A stretch of 64,000 nt of DNA from Flavobacterium azooxidireducens (GTDB lineage Bacteria; Bacteroidota; Bacteroidia; Flavobacteriales; Flavobacteriaceae), in assembly GCF_023195775.1 (NCBI RefSeq), contig NZ_CP096205.1, forward strand, positions 2,482,001 through 2,546,000, in the 5' to 3' direction. Under the pieces are notes generated by a model. That model saw only the letters and a list, made by a program, of their open reading frames with translations, searched no databases and was not told the origin of the DNA. Shown piece by piece: positions 36,620-46,429 of this stretch; position 1 is the stretch's first letter, and every line of letters starts with the position of its first letter. A program made the position numbers and the translations under genes.

Positions 36620-37750
36620 TTATTTTATTATTAAAAGTCGTTCCGCAGCTTTCATCAACATTTCATCATCTTTAGCAAAACAAAACCGTATGCGTTTTAA
36701 GTCGGTTTGATTGCCATAAAATACCGAGAGAGGGATGGTGGCCACACCAAATTCGGTGACTAATCGTTTGGTGAAATCGATATCATTTTCATCGGAAATG
36801 TTTTGAAATGATGCAGTTTGAAAATACGTTCCTTCACAAGGCAACAATTCAAAAGCGGTTTCTTTTAAAAGGTTTTGAAAGAAATCTCTTTTTTGATGAT
36901 AGAGTTTTGAAACTTCTTCAATGTGAAAAACGTTTAAGTATTCATTAATCGAAGCTTGAGCCAAACTATTCACACTAAAAACCAAGTATTGATGCACTTT
37001 TTTGACTTCTTTTACTAAATTTTCAGGAGCGATTAAATAGCCGATTTTCCAACCTGTCAAATGAAGCGTTTTTCCGAAAGAGGAAACAATCAAACTTCTG
37101 TCTTTTAGTTTTTCTCTGGTATTGATGGAAATATGCTTATTTTCAAACGTAATAAATTCATACACTTCATCCGATAAAATCAATAAATCAGGATAATTTT
37201 CGATGATTTTTTCGAGTTGAATAAAATCATTTTCTGTCCAAATTTTTCCGGACGGATTGTGTGGATTATTCAAAATCAGCATTCGAGTTTTAGTCGATAA
37301 ATGTTGGCTTATTGCCTCAAAATCGGACGAGTAATCTTCTTTTAACGAAATACGAATCGGTTTTGCATTACTCAACAAAATTGGCATTTCATAACAATCA
37401 TAACTTGGATCGAGAATGATGACTTCGTCTTGCGGTTGCACGAATGCTTGAATTGTGGCAAAAATCGCTTCGGTTGCTCCGGCAGTGATTAAAATTTCGG
37501 TTGACGGATTCACTTTTCGATGATAATGATCCGAAGTTATCTGAGCAATTTTTTCCAACAGCGGCGGATAACCAGCCATCGGAGCATATTGATGAATGTC
37601 GGTTTTGGCTAAACGAGCCACAATTTCTGTCATTCGCACATCAATGGGGAAATTCGGAAAACCTTGCGAGAGATTGATGGCTTGATAATCGTTTGCCATT
37701 TTGGACATTACAGTGAAAATACTGATTGGCGTGTTGGGGAGTTTTAACAT
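36620..37750 (-). CDS. Pyridoxal-phosphate aminotransferase, methionine aminotransferase-like
   Basis: This 376-residue fold-type I aminotransferase has INLSQGFPNFPID, YAPMAGYPPL, ITAGATEAIFATIQAFV and NNPHNPSGKIW. The cofactor-binding Lys is in SSFGKTLHLTGWKIGYLIAP and the C-terminal Arg in LKRIRFCFAK. The sequence fits the YbdL/kynurenine aminotransferase branch that transaminates methionine or aromatic amino acids. The exact substrate cannot be read from the sequence. It lies 73 bases upstream of the SDR gene on the same strand. Confidence 0.9.
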   Translation of the reverse strand: MLKLPNTPISIFTVMSKMANDYQAINLSQGFPNFPIDVRMTEIVARLAKTDIHQYAPMAGYPPLLEKIAQITSDHYHRKVNPSTEILITAGATEAIFATIQAFVQPQDEVIILDPSYDCYEMPILLSNAKPIRISLKEDYSSDFEAISQHLSTKTRMLILNNPHNPSGKIWTENDFIQLEKIIENYPDLLILSDEVYEFITFENKHISINTREKLKDRSLIVSSFGKTLHLTGWKIGYLIAPENLVKEVKKVHQYLVFSVNSLAQASINEYLNVFHIEEVSKLYHQKRDFFQNLLKETAFELLPCEGTYFQTASFQNISDENDIDFTKRLVTEFGVATIPLSVFYGNQTDLKRIRFCFAKDDEMLMKAAERLLIIK

Positions 37751-37765
37751 GAATTTTATTTTTTT

Positions 37766-37819
37766 ACCATATAAGCCATATAAGTTTTAAAGTGACTTAA
37801 CTTATATGCCTTATATGGT
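37766..37819. terminator. Long inverted repeat between GNAT and aminotransferase genes
   Basis: Arms of 21 bases (ACCATATAAGCCATATAAGTT and its complement with one mismatch) flank a loop of 12 bases. It lies after the end of the GNAT gene (minus strand) and just upstream of the aminotransferase start. It may terminate the GNAT transcript. Confidence 0.6.
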
Positions 37820-37824
37820 TAAAT

Positions 37825-38394
37825 TTAGTAATTTTTCTTTACAAAATTTCGTTTTAAAAGTGAAAAAACCACTGAATCCCAAAATTTTCCATCCCAATAT
37901 TCATTTTCCAAAAAGTGTGCTTCTTTTACAAATCCGTTTTTTTCTAACACTTTGGCAGAAACATAATTTTCCGGATCAACAACCGCTTCCACAGAATGAA
38001 AATTCAACACGTTAAAACCATAATCCAAAACGGTATTGATGGCTTCGCTCACGATTCCTTGACCTTGGTATTCTGGCAACAACATGTAGCCAATTTCCGA
38101 TCGGTAATTTTCAGGTTGAATGCGATAATGACCAATGACACCCAACAATTTCGGATTTCCTTTTAACGTAATGGCCCAATTAATCCCCGTATTATTTTCA
38201 ATTTTTTCGATAATCATTGCAATGTGTTCCAATGCCATTTCGGGTGAAGTCACCAATGGTCGTGGAATGAATTTCATCGTTTCCAGATTGCCACGAAGTT
38301 CCATTACTTCGTTGACATCATCAACGGTTACCGCTCGTAACAACAAACGATTGGATTCGAGGATTGGGAATGGGGTGAAGGAGAGGGTGAGCAT
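37825..38394 (-). CDS. GNAT family N-acetyltransferase (RimJ/RimL type)
   Basis: This 189-residue protein has the N-terminal ESNRLLLRAVTVDDVNEVMELR of the RimJ/RimL group, EIGYMLLPEYQGQGIVSEAI as acetyl-CoA binding motif A, and VDPENYVSAKVLEKNGFVKEA near the end. It transfers an acetyl group from acetyl-CoA to an amine, perhaps a protein N-terminus or a small molecule. The substrate is unknown. An inverted repeat follows it. Confidence 0.9.
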   Translation of the reverse strand: MLTLSFTPFPILESNRLLLRAVTVDDVNEVMELRGNLETMKFIPRPLVTSPEMALEHIAMIIEKIENNTGINWAITLKGNPKLLGVIGHYRIQPENYRSEIGYMLLPEYQGQGIVSEAINTVLDYGFNVLNFHSVEAVVDPENYVSAKVLEKNGFVKEAHFLENEYWDGKFWDSVVFSLLKRNFVKKNY

Positions 38395-38414
38395 TTTTTT
38401 GTTTTTGTAAATAT

Positions 38415-38446
38415 AAAAAAAAACACCAACCTCTCAGTCAGTGTTT
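38415..38446 (-). terminator. Intrinsic terminator after the methylmalonyl-CoA mutase operon
   Basis: On the minus strand AAACAC and GTGTTT form a stem, with extra GAC/GTT pairing, followed by a run of T. It lies 47 bases past the stop of the large subunit gene. Confidence 0.65.
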
Positions 38447-38492
38447 TATAAAAAATAGAGATTCTTTCTGCGTCAGAATGACAAGAAAGTGT

Positions 38493-40616
38493 TTAATCTT
38501 CAAGTAAAACCTCCAAAATACTAATCGCCGCTTCACTAATTTTCGTCCCAGGACCAAAAACGGCAACCGCTCCGGCATCAAACAAAAATTGGTAATCTTG
38601 GGCAGGAATTACGCCACCTACAATGACCATAATGTCTTCTCGACCGTATTTTTTGAGTTCTTCAATCACTTGTGGTACCAAGGTTTTGTGTCCGGCAGCC
38701 AAGGAAGAAACGCCTAAAATATGCACGTCGTTTTCCACGGCTTGTTTGGCAGCTTCGGCTGGAGTTTGAAAAAGTGGACCAATGTCCACATCAAAACCTA
38801 CATCGGCATAACCGGTTGCGACTACTTTTGCTCCGCGATCGTGACCGTCTTGTCCCATTTTGGCAATCATAATGCGGGGACGACGACCGTCTTTTTTGGC
38901 AAAAGCATCGGCTAATTGTTTCGCTTTTTCAAAGCTTTCGTCATTTTTAATTTCTTTACTATACACGCCGCTAAAGGTTCTGATTTGTGCTTTATATCGT
39001 CCGAAAACTTCTTCTAAGGCATCACTAATTTCGCCAAGAGTTGCTCGGTTTCGGGCTGCTTCTACGGCTAAAGATAATAAATTTTCCTGACCTGATTTTG
39101 CAGATTCAGTCAATTTTGCCAAACTGGCTTTTACTTTTTCCGTATCACGAGACGATTTTATTTCTGCCAATCGTTCCAATTGTTGCTTGCGAACCATTTG
39201 GTTATCCACATCCAAAATCATCAACGGATCTTCTTTCTCCAAACGGTATTTGTTTACGCCAACAATAATGTCTTGACTGCTGTCAATTCGAGCTTGCTTT
39301 CTGGCTGCGGCTTCTTCAATTCGCAGTTTCGGAATTCCGGCTTCAATGGCTTTGGTCATTCCGCCTAATTCTTCCACTTCTTCCATCAAAGCCCACGCTT
39401 TTTGAGCAATTTCATTTGTCAAACTTTCCACATAATAACTTCCTGCCCACGGGTCAACCGTTTTGCAGATTTTCGTTTCTTCTTGTAAAAAGATTTGTGT
39501 ATTTCGAGCAATTCGAGCAGAGAAATCGGTTGGTAATGCAATCGCTTCATCCAAGGCATTGGTGTGTAATGATTGCGTTCCGCCAAAAGCTGCGGCAGCC
39601 GCTTCAATACACGTACGAGCCACATTATTAAACGGATCTTGTTCGGTTAAACTCCAACCCGAAGTCTGACAATGTGTTCGCAAAGCCAATGATTTTTCAT
39701 CTTTCGGATTGAATTGTTTGAGTAATTTTGCCCATAACATTCGACCCGCACGCATTTTGGCAATTTCCATAAAATGATTCATTCCAATCGCCCAGAAAAA
39801 AGAGAGGCGAGGAGCGAAGGTATCAATATCCATTCCGGCTGCTAATCCGGTTCGAATGTATTCTAAACCGTCGGCTAACGTATAAGCCAATTCAATGTCT
39901 GCGGTTGCTCCGGCTTCTTGCATATGATAACCTGAAATCGAAATCGAATTGAATTTAGGCATATTTTTGCTCGTATATTCAAAAATATCGGCAATAATTT
40001 TCATCGAAGGAGTAGGTGGGTAGATGTATGTATTTCGCACCATAAACTCTTTCAAAATATCATTCTGAATTGTTCCGGAAAGTAAATTTGGAGACACACC
40101 TTGTTCTTCTGCGGCTACGATATAAAATGCCATAATTGGCAAAACGGCTCCGTTCATAGTCATGGAAACTGACATTTCGTTTAACGGAATTTGGTCAAAC
40201 AAAATCTTCATATCTTCCACTGAATCGATGGCAACACCTGCTTTTCCCACATCACCTACCACACGTTCGTGATCGGAATCATAACCTCTGTGTGTAGCTA
40301 AATCAAACGCAACCGAAAGTCCTTTTTGCCCTGCGGCCAAATTTCTTCGATAAAAAGCATTACTCTCTTCGGCAGTAGAAAATCCAGCATATTGGCGAAC
40401 TGTCCAAGGTCTGCGAACATACATTGTAGCATAAGGACCACGAAGATTAGGGGCAAATCCGGCACCAAAATCAAGATGTTCTATGTTTTTTAAATCTTCT
40501 TTTGAATATAAAGTTTTTAATTCAATGTTCTCAGCTGTTAAGAAATTCTCCTTTTCAGGATTTTCTAAATTCTGATTTCCACCTTCTAATTTTAATTGTT
40601 GTATATCTTTTCTCAT
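38493..40616 (-). CDS. mutB: Methylmalonyl-CoA mutase, large (catalytic) subunit
   Basis: This enzyme interconverts methylmalonyl-CoA and succinyl-CoA with adenosylcobalamin. The catalytic TIM barrel shows [28 protein letters not shown] and [20 protein letters not shown], with [14 protein letters not shown] and [17 protein letters not shown]. The C-terminal B12-binding domain carries the cobalt-ligating DGHDRG in [16 protein letters not shown]. The length is 707 residues. It overlaps the small-subunit gene by four bases. The enzyme links propionate or odd-chain/branched-chain metabolism to the TCA cycle. Confidence 0.97.
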   Translation of the reverse strand: MRKDIQQLKLEGGNQNLENPEKENFLTAENIELKTLYSKEDLKNIEHLDFGAGFAPNLRGPYATMYVRRPWTVRQYAGFSTAEESNAFYRRNLAAGQKGLSVAFDLATHRGYDSDHERVVGDVGKAGVAIDSVEDMKILFDQIPLNEMSVSMTMNGAVLPIMAFYIVAAEEQGVSPNLLSGTIQNDILKEFMVRNTYIYPPTPSMKIIADIFEYTSKNMPKFNSISISGYHMQEAGATADIELAYTLADGLEYIRTGLAAGMDIDTFAPRLSFFWAIGMNHFMEIAKMRAGRMLWAKLLKQFNPKDEKSLALRTHCQTSGWSLTEQDPFNNVARTCIEAAAAAFGGTQSLHTNALDEAIALPTDFSARIARNTQIFLQEETKICKTVDPWAGSYYVESLTNEIAQKAWALMEEVEELGGMTKAIEAGIPKLRIEEAAARKQARIDSSQDIIVGVNKYRLEKEDPLMILDVDNQMVRKQQLERLAEIKSSRDTEKVKASLAKLTESAKSGQENLLSLAVEAARNRATLGEISDALEEVFGRYKAQIRTFSGVYSKEIKNDESFEKAKQLADAFAKKDGRRPRIMIAKMGQDGHDRGAKVVATGYADVGFDVDIGPLFQTPAEAAKQAVENDVHILGVSSLAAGHKTLVPQVIEELKKYGREDIMVIVGGVIPAQDYQFLFDAGAVAVFGPGTKISEAAISILEVLLED

Positions 40617-41974
40617 GGCTGTTGTTCTAGAGATAAACGTTCTTGTTCACTTTTCTCCGCCAATCTTCTTTCAATAATTGGTGTAATTAATGTTTTTCTT
40701 TGATTTATTTTCACAAAAGGAAACAATTCTAACTCATGATTCATTTTATCATTCTTGTTTGGATATTTATTCGTTCCCAACAAAACTTCTTTTCCGGAAT
40801 CAAATAAATCTTGCTCTTTTTGAGCACTTTCGCTAATTTTTCGTTGAATTGTACCTTCAATTAACTGCGTAATTAATCCGCCATTTGCTTCAATATCTTT
40901 GAATAATGCCAATGCTTTTTCGGCTAATTGTTCAGTTAAGCTTTCAATATAGTATGCTCCGTCGGCCGGATTATGCACTTGATTAAAATAACTTTCGTGT
41001 TTTAAAACCAACAATTGATTGCGGGAAATTCTATCTCCAAATTCATTGTCTTTGTGATAAATAGCATCATAAGCCAAATTTGAAACTCCATTTGCACCTC
41101 CCAAAATTGCACTCATGCATTCGGTTGTGGTACGAAGCATGTTTACATTATAATCATACAGTGTTTTGTTTCGTTTGGTTGGTGTAGCAATAATGTGGCA
41201 ATCAAAATCATGATTGTATTCTTTAGCTAATGCATTGAAAAGAAGACGTAAAGCTCTCAGTTTTGCAATTTCAAAGAAATAGTTTGTTCCCACTGCCACT
41301 TCAAAAGTAATAGGAGAAGAAATTTTTTCTATACGATTAAAATATTCATTCACATGTGCCATCGCATACGCCAATTGCTGAACCATATTGGCTCCGGCAT
41401 TTTGGTATAAATCAATTTTGCAGCTTACTGTAGGAGTCGATACAGTAGAAATCGTATTTAAATGTAGAAAATCTTTTTCTAACGATTCAAACCAATTTCC
41501 ATCTTTAGCTAGCTGACCAACAGGGTCTTGAAGAATAACTATTTTATACTGATTTTGATTTGCAAAAGCGTCAATTTTTTTGATAAATTCACTCGATAGA
41601 AAAAGTAAATTAAAATAATAAGTCACATTTTCTTTCGGAAGATTTTCCATCAAATCATTCAAAGAAACAGCATCGTTTTCAATTGTAAACCGAACAGATT
41701 CCGCACCTCTTTTCAAAGAATCCAGTGCTCTTTCATTCGATTTTTTTACATCATAAACATAAATATTTTGAATAATTCTAAATCCGTTCGACGGCGGAGA
41801 TTCGATTTTTACTTCGTTTTCGTCGATGTGATAAAAAGGTTTCACTTTGATACCTTCCGGACTTTCCCAAACGAGTGTTTCGTTGTAGTCCGCACCTTTG
41901 AGTTCAAACTGAATTTGCTGTTTCCATTGTTTGGATGAAATCGGTTCGAATTCTTTAAATAAATGTGTTGCCAT
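40613..41974 (-). CDS. mutA: Methylmalonyl-CoA mutase, small subunit
   Basis: This 453-residue protein has the mutase barrel fold ([48 protein letters not shown]) but no B12-binding domain with DGHDRG, as expected for the non-catalytic MutA subunit, here in a short form. It precedes mutB with a four-base overlap (ATGA type), so the subunits are made together. The upstream FtsB/DivIC-like gene is two bases away. Confidence 0.93.
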   Translation of the reverse strand: MATHLFKEFEPISSKQWKQQIQFELKGADYNETLVWESPEGIKVKPFYHIDENEVKIESPPSNGFRIIQNIYVYDVKKSNERALDSLKRGAESVRFTIENDAVSLNDLMENLPKENVTYYFNLLFLSSEFIKKIDAFANQNQYKIVILQDPVGQLAKDGNWFESLEKDFLHLNTISTVSTPTVSCKIDLYQNAGANMVQQLAYAMAHVNEYFNRIEKISSPITFEVAVGTNYFFEIAKLRALRLLFNALAKEYNHDFDCHIIATPTKRNKTLYDYNVNMLRTTTECMSAILGGANGVSNLAYDAIYHKDNEFGDRISRNQLLVLKHESYFNQVHNPADGAYYIESLTEQLAEKALALFKDIEANGGLITQLIEGTIQRKISESAQKEQDLFDSGKEVLLGTNKYPNKNDKMNHELELFPFVKINQRKTLITPIIERRLAEKSEQERLSLEQQP

Positions 41975-41976
41975 AA

Positions 41977-42330
41977 TTATAGCGATTTGTGATTTTCTTC
42001 CTCTTCGAGTAGCATCTCTTCCTCAAATTCGATGATATAAATATCTTCGCTATCTCGTTTCATGTAGTATTTCTCACGAGCATATTTTTCAATTTGATCA
42101 GGATTATTGAGGCGTTTGATGTCAAGACAGTCTTTTTTAATTTCTTCTTGATAATATTTTTTGTTGGTTTCCAGTTCATCGAGTTCTTTGTTCAAAAACC
42201 GGTGTTCCAGATAGGAGTAGTTGTCTAAAAAAAGCATCCAAACGGCAAAGAAAATCAAGACTAAAACATATCGGTTTCCGACATATTTAAACCAAGGATA
42301 TTTTTCTTCTAAACGTTGGAAAAACTTCAT
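41977..42330 (-). CDS. FtsB/DivIC-like septum formation initiator
   Basis: This 117-residue protein has a short cytoplasmic N-terminus, one membrane helix (about 20-38, RYVLVLIFFAVWMLFLDNYS) and a coiled coil (ELDELETNKKYYQEEIKKDCLDIKRL) followed by the typical NPDQIEKYAREKYYMKRDSEDIYII. Such proteins join the divisome together with FtsL and FtsQ and link septal peptidoglycan synthesis to FtsZ. The neighbouring udk gene is two bases upstream. Confidence 0.9.
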   Translation of the reverse strand: MKFFQRLEEKYPWFKYVGNRYVLVLIFFAVWMLFLDNYSYLEHRFLNKELDELETNKKYYQEEIKKDCLDIKRLNNPDQIEKYAREKYYMKRDSEDIYIIEFEEEMLLEEEENHKSL

Positions 42331-42332
42331 AA

Positions 42333-42941
42333 TTATAAAATTCGTTGGTTGATTACAGCCCGAACCACGTCAATGGCAACCGTGTTGTATTTGTCATTCG
42401 GAATAATAATATCGGCAAAAGCTTTTGTGGGTTCAATAAATTGTTCGTGCATTGGTTTCAAGGTGTTTTGATAACGATTAATCACTTCATCCATATCACG
42501 ACCTCTTTCGGCGATATCACGTTTTAAACGTCTGATTAAACGTTCATCCGAATCGGCATGAACATAGATTTTAATGTCAAACATGTCGCGAAGTTCCGGA
42601 TTTGCCAAAATCAAAATCCCTTCTACTAACATCACTTTTCTAGGATGTGTTACAATTGTATCATCTGTTCGGTTGTGTGTAACAAAAGAGTAAACAGGTT
42701 GCTGAATCACATTGTTTGCTTTCAATTCTTTTAAATGAGCCACCAACAATTCAAAATCAATCGCTCTTGGATGATCAAAATTTATTTTAGTCCGCTCATC
42801 ATAACTCAAATTGTGCGTTTCTTTGTAATAGGAATCTTGAGAAATTATACCCACTTCAGTTTCAGGAAGTTCATTCATGATCTGATGCACAACCGTTGTT
42901 TTTCCACTTCCGGTGCCACCTGCAATGCCAATAATCAACAT
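42333..42941 (-). CDS. udk: Uridine kinase
   Basis: Udk phosphorylates uridine and cytidine in pyrimidine salvage. The P-loop is GIAGGTGSGKTTVVHQI, followed by ISQDSYYKETHNLSYDERTKINFDHPRAID, VEGILILANPELRDMFDIKIYV and ERLIRRLKRDIAERGRDMDEVI. The length of 202 residues matches the family. It leads a unit with the DivIC-like gene and the mutase subunits. Confidence 0.96.
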   Translation of the reverse strand: MLIIGIAGGTGSGKTTVVHQIMNELPETEVGIISQDSYYKETHNLSYDERTKINFDHPRAIDFELLVAHLKELKANNVIQQPVYSFVTHNRTDDTIVTHPRKVMLVEGILILANPELRDMFDIKIYVHADSDERLIRRLKRDIAERGRDMDEVINRYQNTLKPMHEQFIEPTKAFADIIIPNDKYNTVAIDVVRAVINQRIL

Positions 42942-43019
42942 GTTTTTTTTCGTTTATTTAAGTATAACAAAAGTAGAAATTATAATCGCAGAAAAACATT
43001 TTTTCGGGCTAAAATTTTA

Positions 43020-43217
43020 TTATTCAGAACCATTCTTTTTTCGCTTCTTCCAAACAAAATATAAAATAATAATTATGATGGGAATCAATATATAAATAAT
43101 GATATCACTAGTTTCCGTTAATTCAACTTTGCCTGTGTCACCCGGAATTTCACTCGGCTTTTGAGCAAAAACAAATCCAGAAATCAGTAAAATAAATAAT
43201 CTAATACATTTTTTCAT
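43020..43217 (-). CDS. Small exported protein with C-terminal membrane helix
   Basis: This 65-residue protein has a signal peptide (CIRLFILLISGFVFAQ), a polar segment of about 20 residues (KPSEIPGDTGKVELTETSD) and a C-terminal membrane helix (IIYILIPIIIIILYFVW) with a basic tail (KKRKKNGSE). This signal-peptide plus tail-anchor layout leaves only a short periplasmic loop. No family is recognised. Confidence 0.65.
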   Translation of the reverse strand: MKKCIRLFILLISGFVFAQKPSEIPGDTGKVELTETSDIIIYILIPIIIIILYFVWKKRKKNGSE

Positions 43218-43630
43218 CTTTTTTTGTTTACAATTTACAAAAAAATGAGCAAATAATCAAGAAAATGTTAGAATCCAAAAATCCAAAAATCTAAAAGTCC
43301 AAAAATCTAACAATCTTTTTCGGCGTGCCCTTCCGCAAGCTACAGGTCGGGCTTTCCACTTCAATCTCTCACGCGGTTTAATGCTAACAAAGTGTTTCAA
43401 AATAATTTATGCAAATTTAGTTTAAGTCGCATTTTTCAGTTTGCGATAGCCATATCAATTAGATGTAGTTTATATAATTCTGTCAGTCCTTAGAAATTTG
43501 AAATTCTAACCCTCAACTTTATGCCTTCACTTCTTGCTGGCAAAAAAGTAATAGAGTTCGATATATTTTAATAGAAAAATTATGCGGTGAGTTCAAAAGG
43601 GGGAGATCTTATTTTTTTAGTAACATTTTC

Positions 43631-43677
43631 GCAATCTAAGCCCATGGTTTAAATCTTGGGATATTTTAGATTTCTAC
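43631..43677. repeat. Degenerate copy of the GCCCACGG palindrome
   Basis: AAGCCCATGGTTTAAATCTTGGGAT resembles the perfect palindrome at 43818-43843 and is itself flanked by AATCT and AGATT arms. It is the first half of the left copy of the hairpin module. Confidence 0.5.
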
Positions 43678-43688
43678 AAGACTTTGTG

Positions 43689-43756
43689 GAAACCTTACTC
43701 AAAACAAAAACTTACAAAAGCGAGCTTTCTTCAATTCAATTTTGTGGTAAGGTTTC
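43689..43756. repeat. Hairpin with conserved core, copy 1
   Basis: Outer arms GAAACCTTAC (43689-43698) and GTAAGGTTTC (43747-43756) pair perfectly. Inside lies ACTTACAAAAGCGAGCTTT (from 43710), shared with copy 2. Confidence 0.65.
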
Positions 43757-43817
43757 TTAGTTTTTTTATAGGACGTTATCTGCTGGCGAGAGAGGATTAC
43801 CTTCGTTTATTCTGCTT

Positions 43818-43843
43818 TAGCCCACGGTTTAAACCGTGGGCTA
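43818..43843. repeat. Perfect 26-bp palindrome with GCCCACGG arms
   Basis: TAGCCCACGGTTT is followed directly by its exact complement and then by ATTTTTAT. This kind of palindrome is scattered in many Bacteroidota genomes. Confidence 0.75.
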
Positions 43844-43853
43844 TTTTTATCTC

Positions 43854-43912
43854 AAACAAAAACTCCCAATACTTACAAAAGCGAGCTTTTGACGTATCAG
43901 GAGTTTTTGTTT
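43854..43912. repeat. Hairpin with conserved core, copy 2, next to tRNA-Tyr
   Basis: Outer arms AAACAAAAACTCC (43854-43866) and GGAGTTTTTGTTT (43900-43912) pair perfectly, and the core ACTTACAAAAGCGAGCTTTT (from 43871) forms an inner stem. It sits two bases past the 3' end of tRNA-Tyr (minus strand) and could act as its terminator. Confidence 0.65.
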
Positions 43913-43914
43913 TG

Positions 43915-43996
43915 TGGGGAGAGCAGGATTCGAACCTGCGAAGATGTAATCAGCGGATTTACAGTCCGCCCTCGTTGGCCGCTTGAGTATCTCCCC
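43915..43996 (-). tRNA. tRNA-Tyr (anticodon GTA)
   Basis: Read on the minus strand, GGGGAGA pairs with TCTCCCC as acceptor stem. The anticodon arm is GCGGA-CTGTAAA-TCCGC, giving anticodon GTA. The T arm is GCAGG-TTCGAAT-CCTGC. A long variable arm fits the type II structure of bacterial tRNA-Tyr, 82 bases in all. The 3' CCA is not encoded. Confidence 0.97.
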
Positions 43997-44099
43997 CTGC
44001 ATTATGCGGATGCAAATATAGAATTGTTTTTACATTGTGCAAACCTTTTTTTGCTATTATTTATAATAAATTGATAAGCGTTTGGGAATGAGTAGAATA

Positions 44100-44127
44100 A
44101 AAAAATCCCCAAATAGGGGATTTTTCG
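44100..44127 (-). terminator. Intrinsic terminator after the TlpA-type lipoprotein gene
   Basis: AAATCCCC-AAAT-AGGGGATTT forms a strong eight-base-pair stem with T/A runs on both sides. It lies about 20 bases past the stop of the gene at 44148. Confidence 0.8.
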
Positions 44128-44147
44128 TCGCTTATATTTTACTAAAG

Positions 44148-45281
44148 TTATGAACCTAATAATTCTATAACTTTAGCTTTCAATTCTTCACCTCTTAAAT
44201 CTCTTGCAACAATTTTTCCGGTAGCATCTAAAATAAATGTAGCAGGAATACTTGTTACATTATATTTTTTTGCAACAGGATCATTCCAATATTTTAAGTT
44301 AGAAACCTGTGGCCAAGTTAGTTTATCAGCAGTAATAGCATCTTGCCATTTTTGAGCATCACCTTCTTTATCCAAAGAAACACCAATAATGTTTAATCCT
44401 TTTTCGTGAAGCTCGTTGTATAAAGCAACTACGCTTGGATTTTCTTTACGACATGGTCCACACCAAGAAGCCCAAAAATCAATGATTGTTACTTTCCCTA
44501 ATGATTCTTTTAACGAAACCATTTTTCCTTCCGGATTTGGAGCAGAAAATTCTGGTGCTGCTTTTCCTACTTCGGCAGAACTTCTGTTAGAAATTAATTC
44601 GCCTACATTTTTACCAGGTTTTGTATCTTTTACAGATTTATCTAAATTGTTAAACGTTTTTTCCAATTTTTCAAAATCAGAATCCGGTTGCATTAACATG
44701 TTTTGAATCATTAAAACACTGATAAATGCTTTCGGATTTTTTTCAGCAAATTTAACATTGTAGTCTTTAAATTCATTATTCAATTTTACAAAACCATCTC
44801 TCAAACTGTTCACAGTAACTGTATCATTTGTTTGCATGGCTACTTCCATTTTTTCTTTGTTCACAGTTCTGTAATCAGCAATCTTCTTCTGAATAACATT
44901 TTGTTCCTTGTTATAAACAGCAAATTGCTCATTGTTAAATGTTCCGCCAATAACAGATTTGTTGATGCTGTCTTTAAACGCTTTAATGCTAATTTCGCCA
45001 TTTTCAAGAATAAATACAATCTTGCCTTGTACACTATCTAATTGAATAAAACGTAGTTCAGGCTCAGTAGTTGTTCCTTTGAACTCAAATTTTCCGTTTT
45101 TGATAACAGCTGTATCTGTAGGCTTTAATACCATACCGCTTTCATCCAATGTTTCTAATATGGCAAGTTTACCATCCGAGATTCCTTCGGCAGTTCCACT
45201 AATCATAAATTCATTACCTTCTAATTTATTACAAGCCACAAATAACGAAGCAGTAATCAGTAATACAACTATTTTTTTCAT
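44148..45281 (-). CDS. TlpA-like thioredoxin-fold lipoprotein with DUF4369 domain
   Basis: This 377-residue protein has a lipoprotein signal (LLITASLFVACNK), an N-terminal DUF4369-type beta domain (about 25-130), a helical middle and a C-terminal thioredoxin domain with redox motif DFWASWCGPCRKENP. It probably reduces or isomerises disulfides in exported proteins from a membrane-anchored position; a resA/tlpA-like role in cytochrome c maturation is also possible. I choose the ATG at 45281 because the upstream codon at 45308 would bury the signal peptide. Confidence 0.9.
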   Translation of the reverse strand: MKKIVVLLITASLFVACNKLEGNEFMISGTAEGISDGKLAILETLDESGMVLKPTDTAVIKNGKFEFKGTTTEPELRFIQLDSVQGKIVFILENGEISIKAFKDSINKSVIGGTFNNEQFAVYNKEQNVIQKKIADYRTVNKEKMEVAMQTNDTVTVNSLRDGFVKLNNEFKDYNVKFAEKNPKAFISVLMIQNMLMQPDSDFEKLEKTFNNLDKSVKDTKPGKNVGELISNRSSAEVGKAAPEFSAPNPEGKMVSLKESLGKVTIIDFWASWCGPCRKENPSVVALYNELHEKGLNIIGVSLDKEGDAQKWQDAITADKLTWPQVSNLKYWNDPVAKKYNVTSIPATFILDATGKIVARDLRGEELKAKVIELLGS

Positions 45282-45436
45282 TTTTATATTATTAATTTTC
45301 GAATGCAAAAGTATTCAAAAATTCACACTAATGTTATAAGGATTAACTTATTTTTGACTTATTAAGTATAATGCTTTAATTTTGTATATAGATTTTACAC
45401 TCGAATAATATAGCTTATTATAAACACACTATAGCG

Positions 45437-46429
45437 ATGTCATTTTTTCAAAATAAAACTAGTTCAGTCAAATGGGGAATTATTGGTTGCGGAGATGTAA
45501 CCGAAAAAAAAAGCGGACCAACCTACTCTAAAACTGATGGTTTTGAACTTTTTGCCGTCATGCGAAGAGATGCAGAAAAAGCAAAAGATTATGCTCTTCG
45601 ACACAACGTACCATATTATTTTTCCAATGCTGATGAGTTGATTAATCATCCCGAAATAGATGCTGTTTACATTGCTACTCCTCCCGACACACATAAATTT
45701 TATGCTTTAAAAGTAGCACAAGCCGGAAAAATATGTTGCATCGAAAAACCTATGGCAGTTAATTATCAGGAATGTCAAGAAATTTTAAACGCTTTTGAAG
45801 AAAAGAAATTGCCTTTATTTGTGGCTTATTACAGAAGATCTTTGCCACGGTTTAATCAAATTAAGCAATGGTTAGATGAAGGCGAAATTGGTGAAATACG
45901 CCATTTTAGTTGGTATTTAAGTAAAACTCCTTCTCCTATTGATTTAGCCAAAACCTACAATTGGCGAACAGATGAAAAAATTGCACCCGGTGGTTATTTT
46001 GAAGACTTAGCCAGTCACGGACTCGATTTGTTTGCACATTATTTTGGAGAAATAACTTCAGTTAATGGAATAAGTTTAAACCAACAAAAATTATATTCTG
46101 CAAAAGATGCAATTGTTGCCAATTGGTTGCATGAATCGGGTGTAACCGGCTCAGGAACATGGAATTTTGGTAGTTTTGAACGTAAAGATAAAGTAGAAAT
46201 TATCGGTAGTAAAGGCAAAATTGAGTTTGCTGTTTTTGATGAAAAACCTATTTTGTTAACTAATCAAAATGGAATAAAAGAATTGTTTATCGAGCATCCG
46301 GAAAACATTCAACTTAATCATGTGCAAAATATGAGAGATCATTTAGTTGGTAAATCTAGTCATCCATCTCTTGGAAAATATGCTGCCCAAACCAATTGGG
46401 TAATGGATAGAATAGTGACTAAGTTTTAG
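45437..46429 (+). CDS. Gfo/Idh/MocA family oxidoreductase
   Basis: This 330-residue protein has a Rossmann domain (WGIIGCGDVTEKKSGPTYSKTDGFELFAVM), the VYIATPPDTHKFYALKVAQAGKICCIEKPM block with the catalytic-domain Lys in EKP, and a C-terminal alpha/beta domain with GGYFEDLASHGLDLFAHYFGEI. Such enzymes oxidise or reduce sugars and related polyols with NAD(P). The substrate is unknown. It stands alone, divergent from the TlpA-type gene. Confidence 0.92.
   Translation: MSFFQNKTSSVKWGIIGCGDVTEKKSGPTYSKTDGFELFAVMRRDAEKAKDYALRHNVPYYFSNADELINHPEIDAVYIATPPDTHKFYALKVAQAGKICCIEKPMAVNYQECQEILNAFEEKKLPLFVAYYRRSLPRFNQIKQWLDEGEIGEIRHFSWYLSKTPSPIDLAKTYNWRTDEKIAPGGYFEDLASHGLDLFAHYFGEITSVNGISLNQQKLYSAKDAIVANWLHESGVTGSGTWNFGSFERKDKVEIIGSKGKIEFAVFDEKPILLTNQNGIKELFIEHPENIQLNHVQNMRDHLVGKSSHPSLGKYAAQTNWVMDRIVTKF

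Larger units (their letters stand above)
43218..43914. other. Non-coding region with repeated hairpins downstream of tRNA-Tyr
   Basis: No gene is supported in these 697 bases. From 43320 to 43400 there is a piece of the dispersed repeat family (GCTTTCCACTTCAATC at about 43354, also at about 46551). From about 43631 to 43912 two copies of a palindrome-plus-hairpin module lie in tandem. Confidence 0.6.

Noticed and set aside
43871..43912. Phage or integrative-element attachment site at tRNA-Tyr
   Set aside because: No integrase gene or direct repeat of the tRNA 3' end was found; the adjacent structures are hairpins.
43684..43986. Open frame of about 100 codons across the hairpins and tRNA-Tyr
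   Set aside because: It runs through repeat elements and the tRNA gene on the opposite strand and encodes nothing recognisable.
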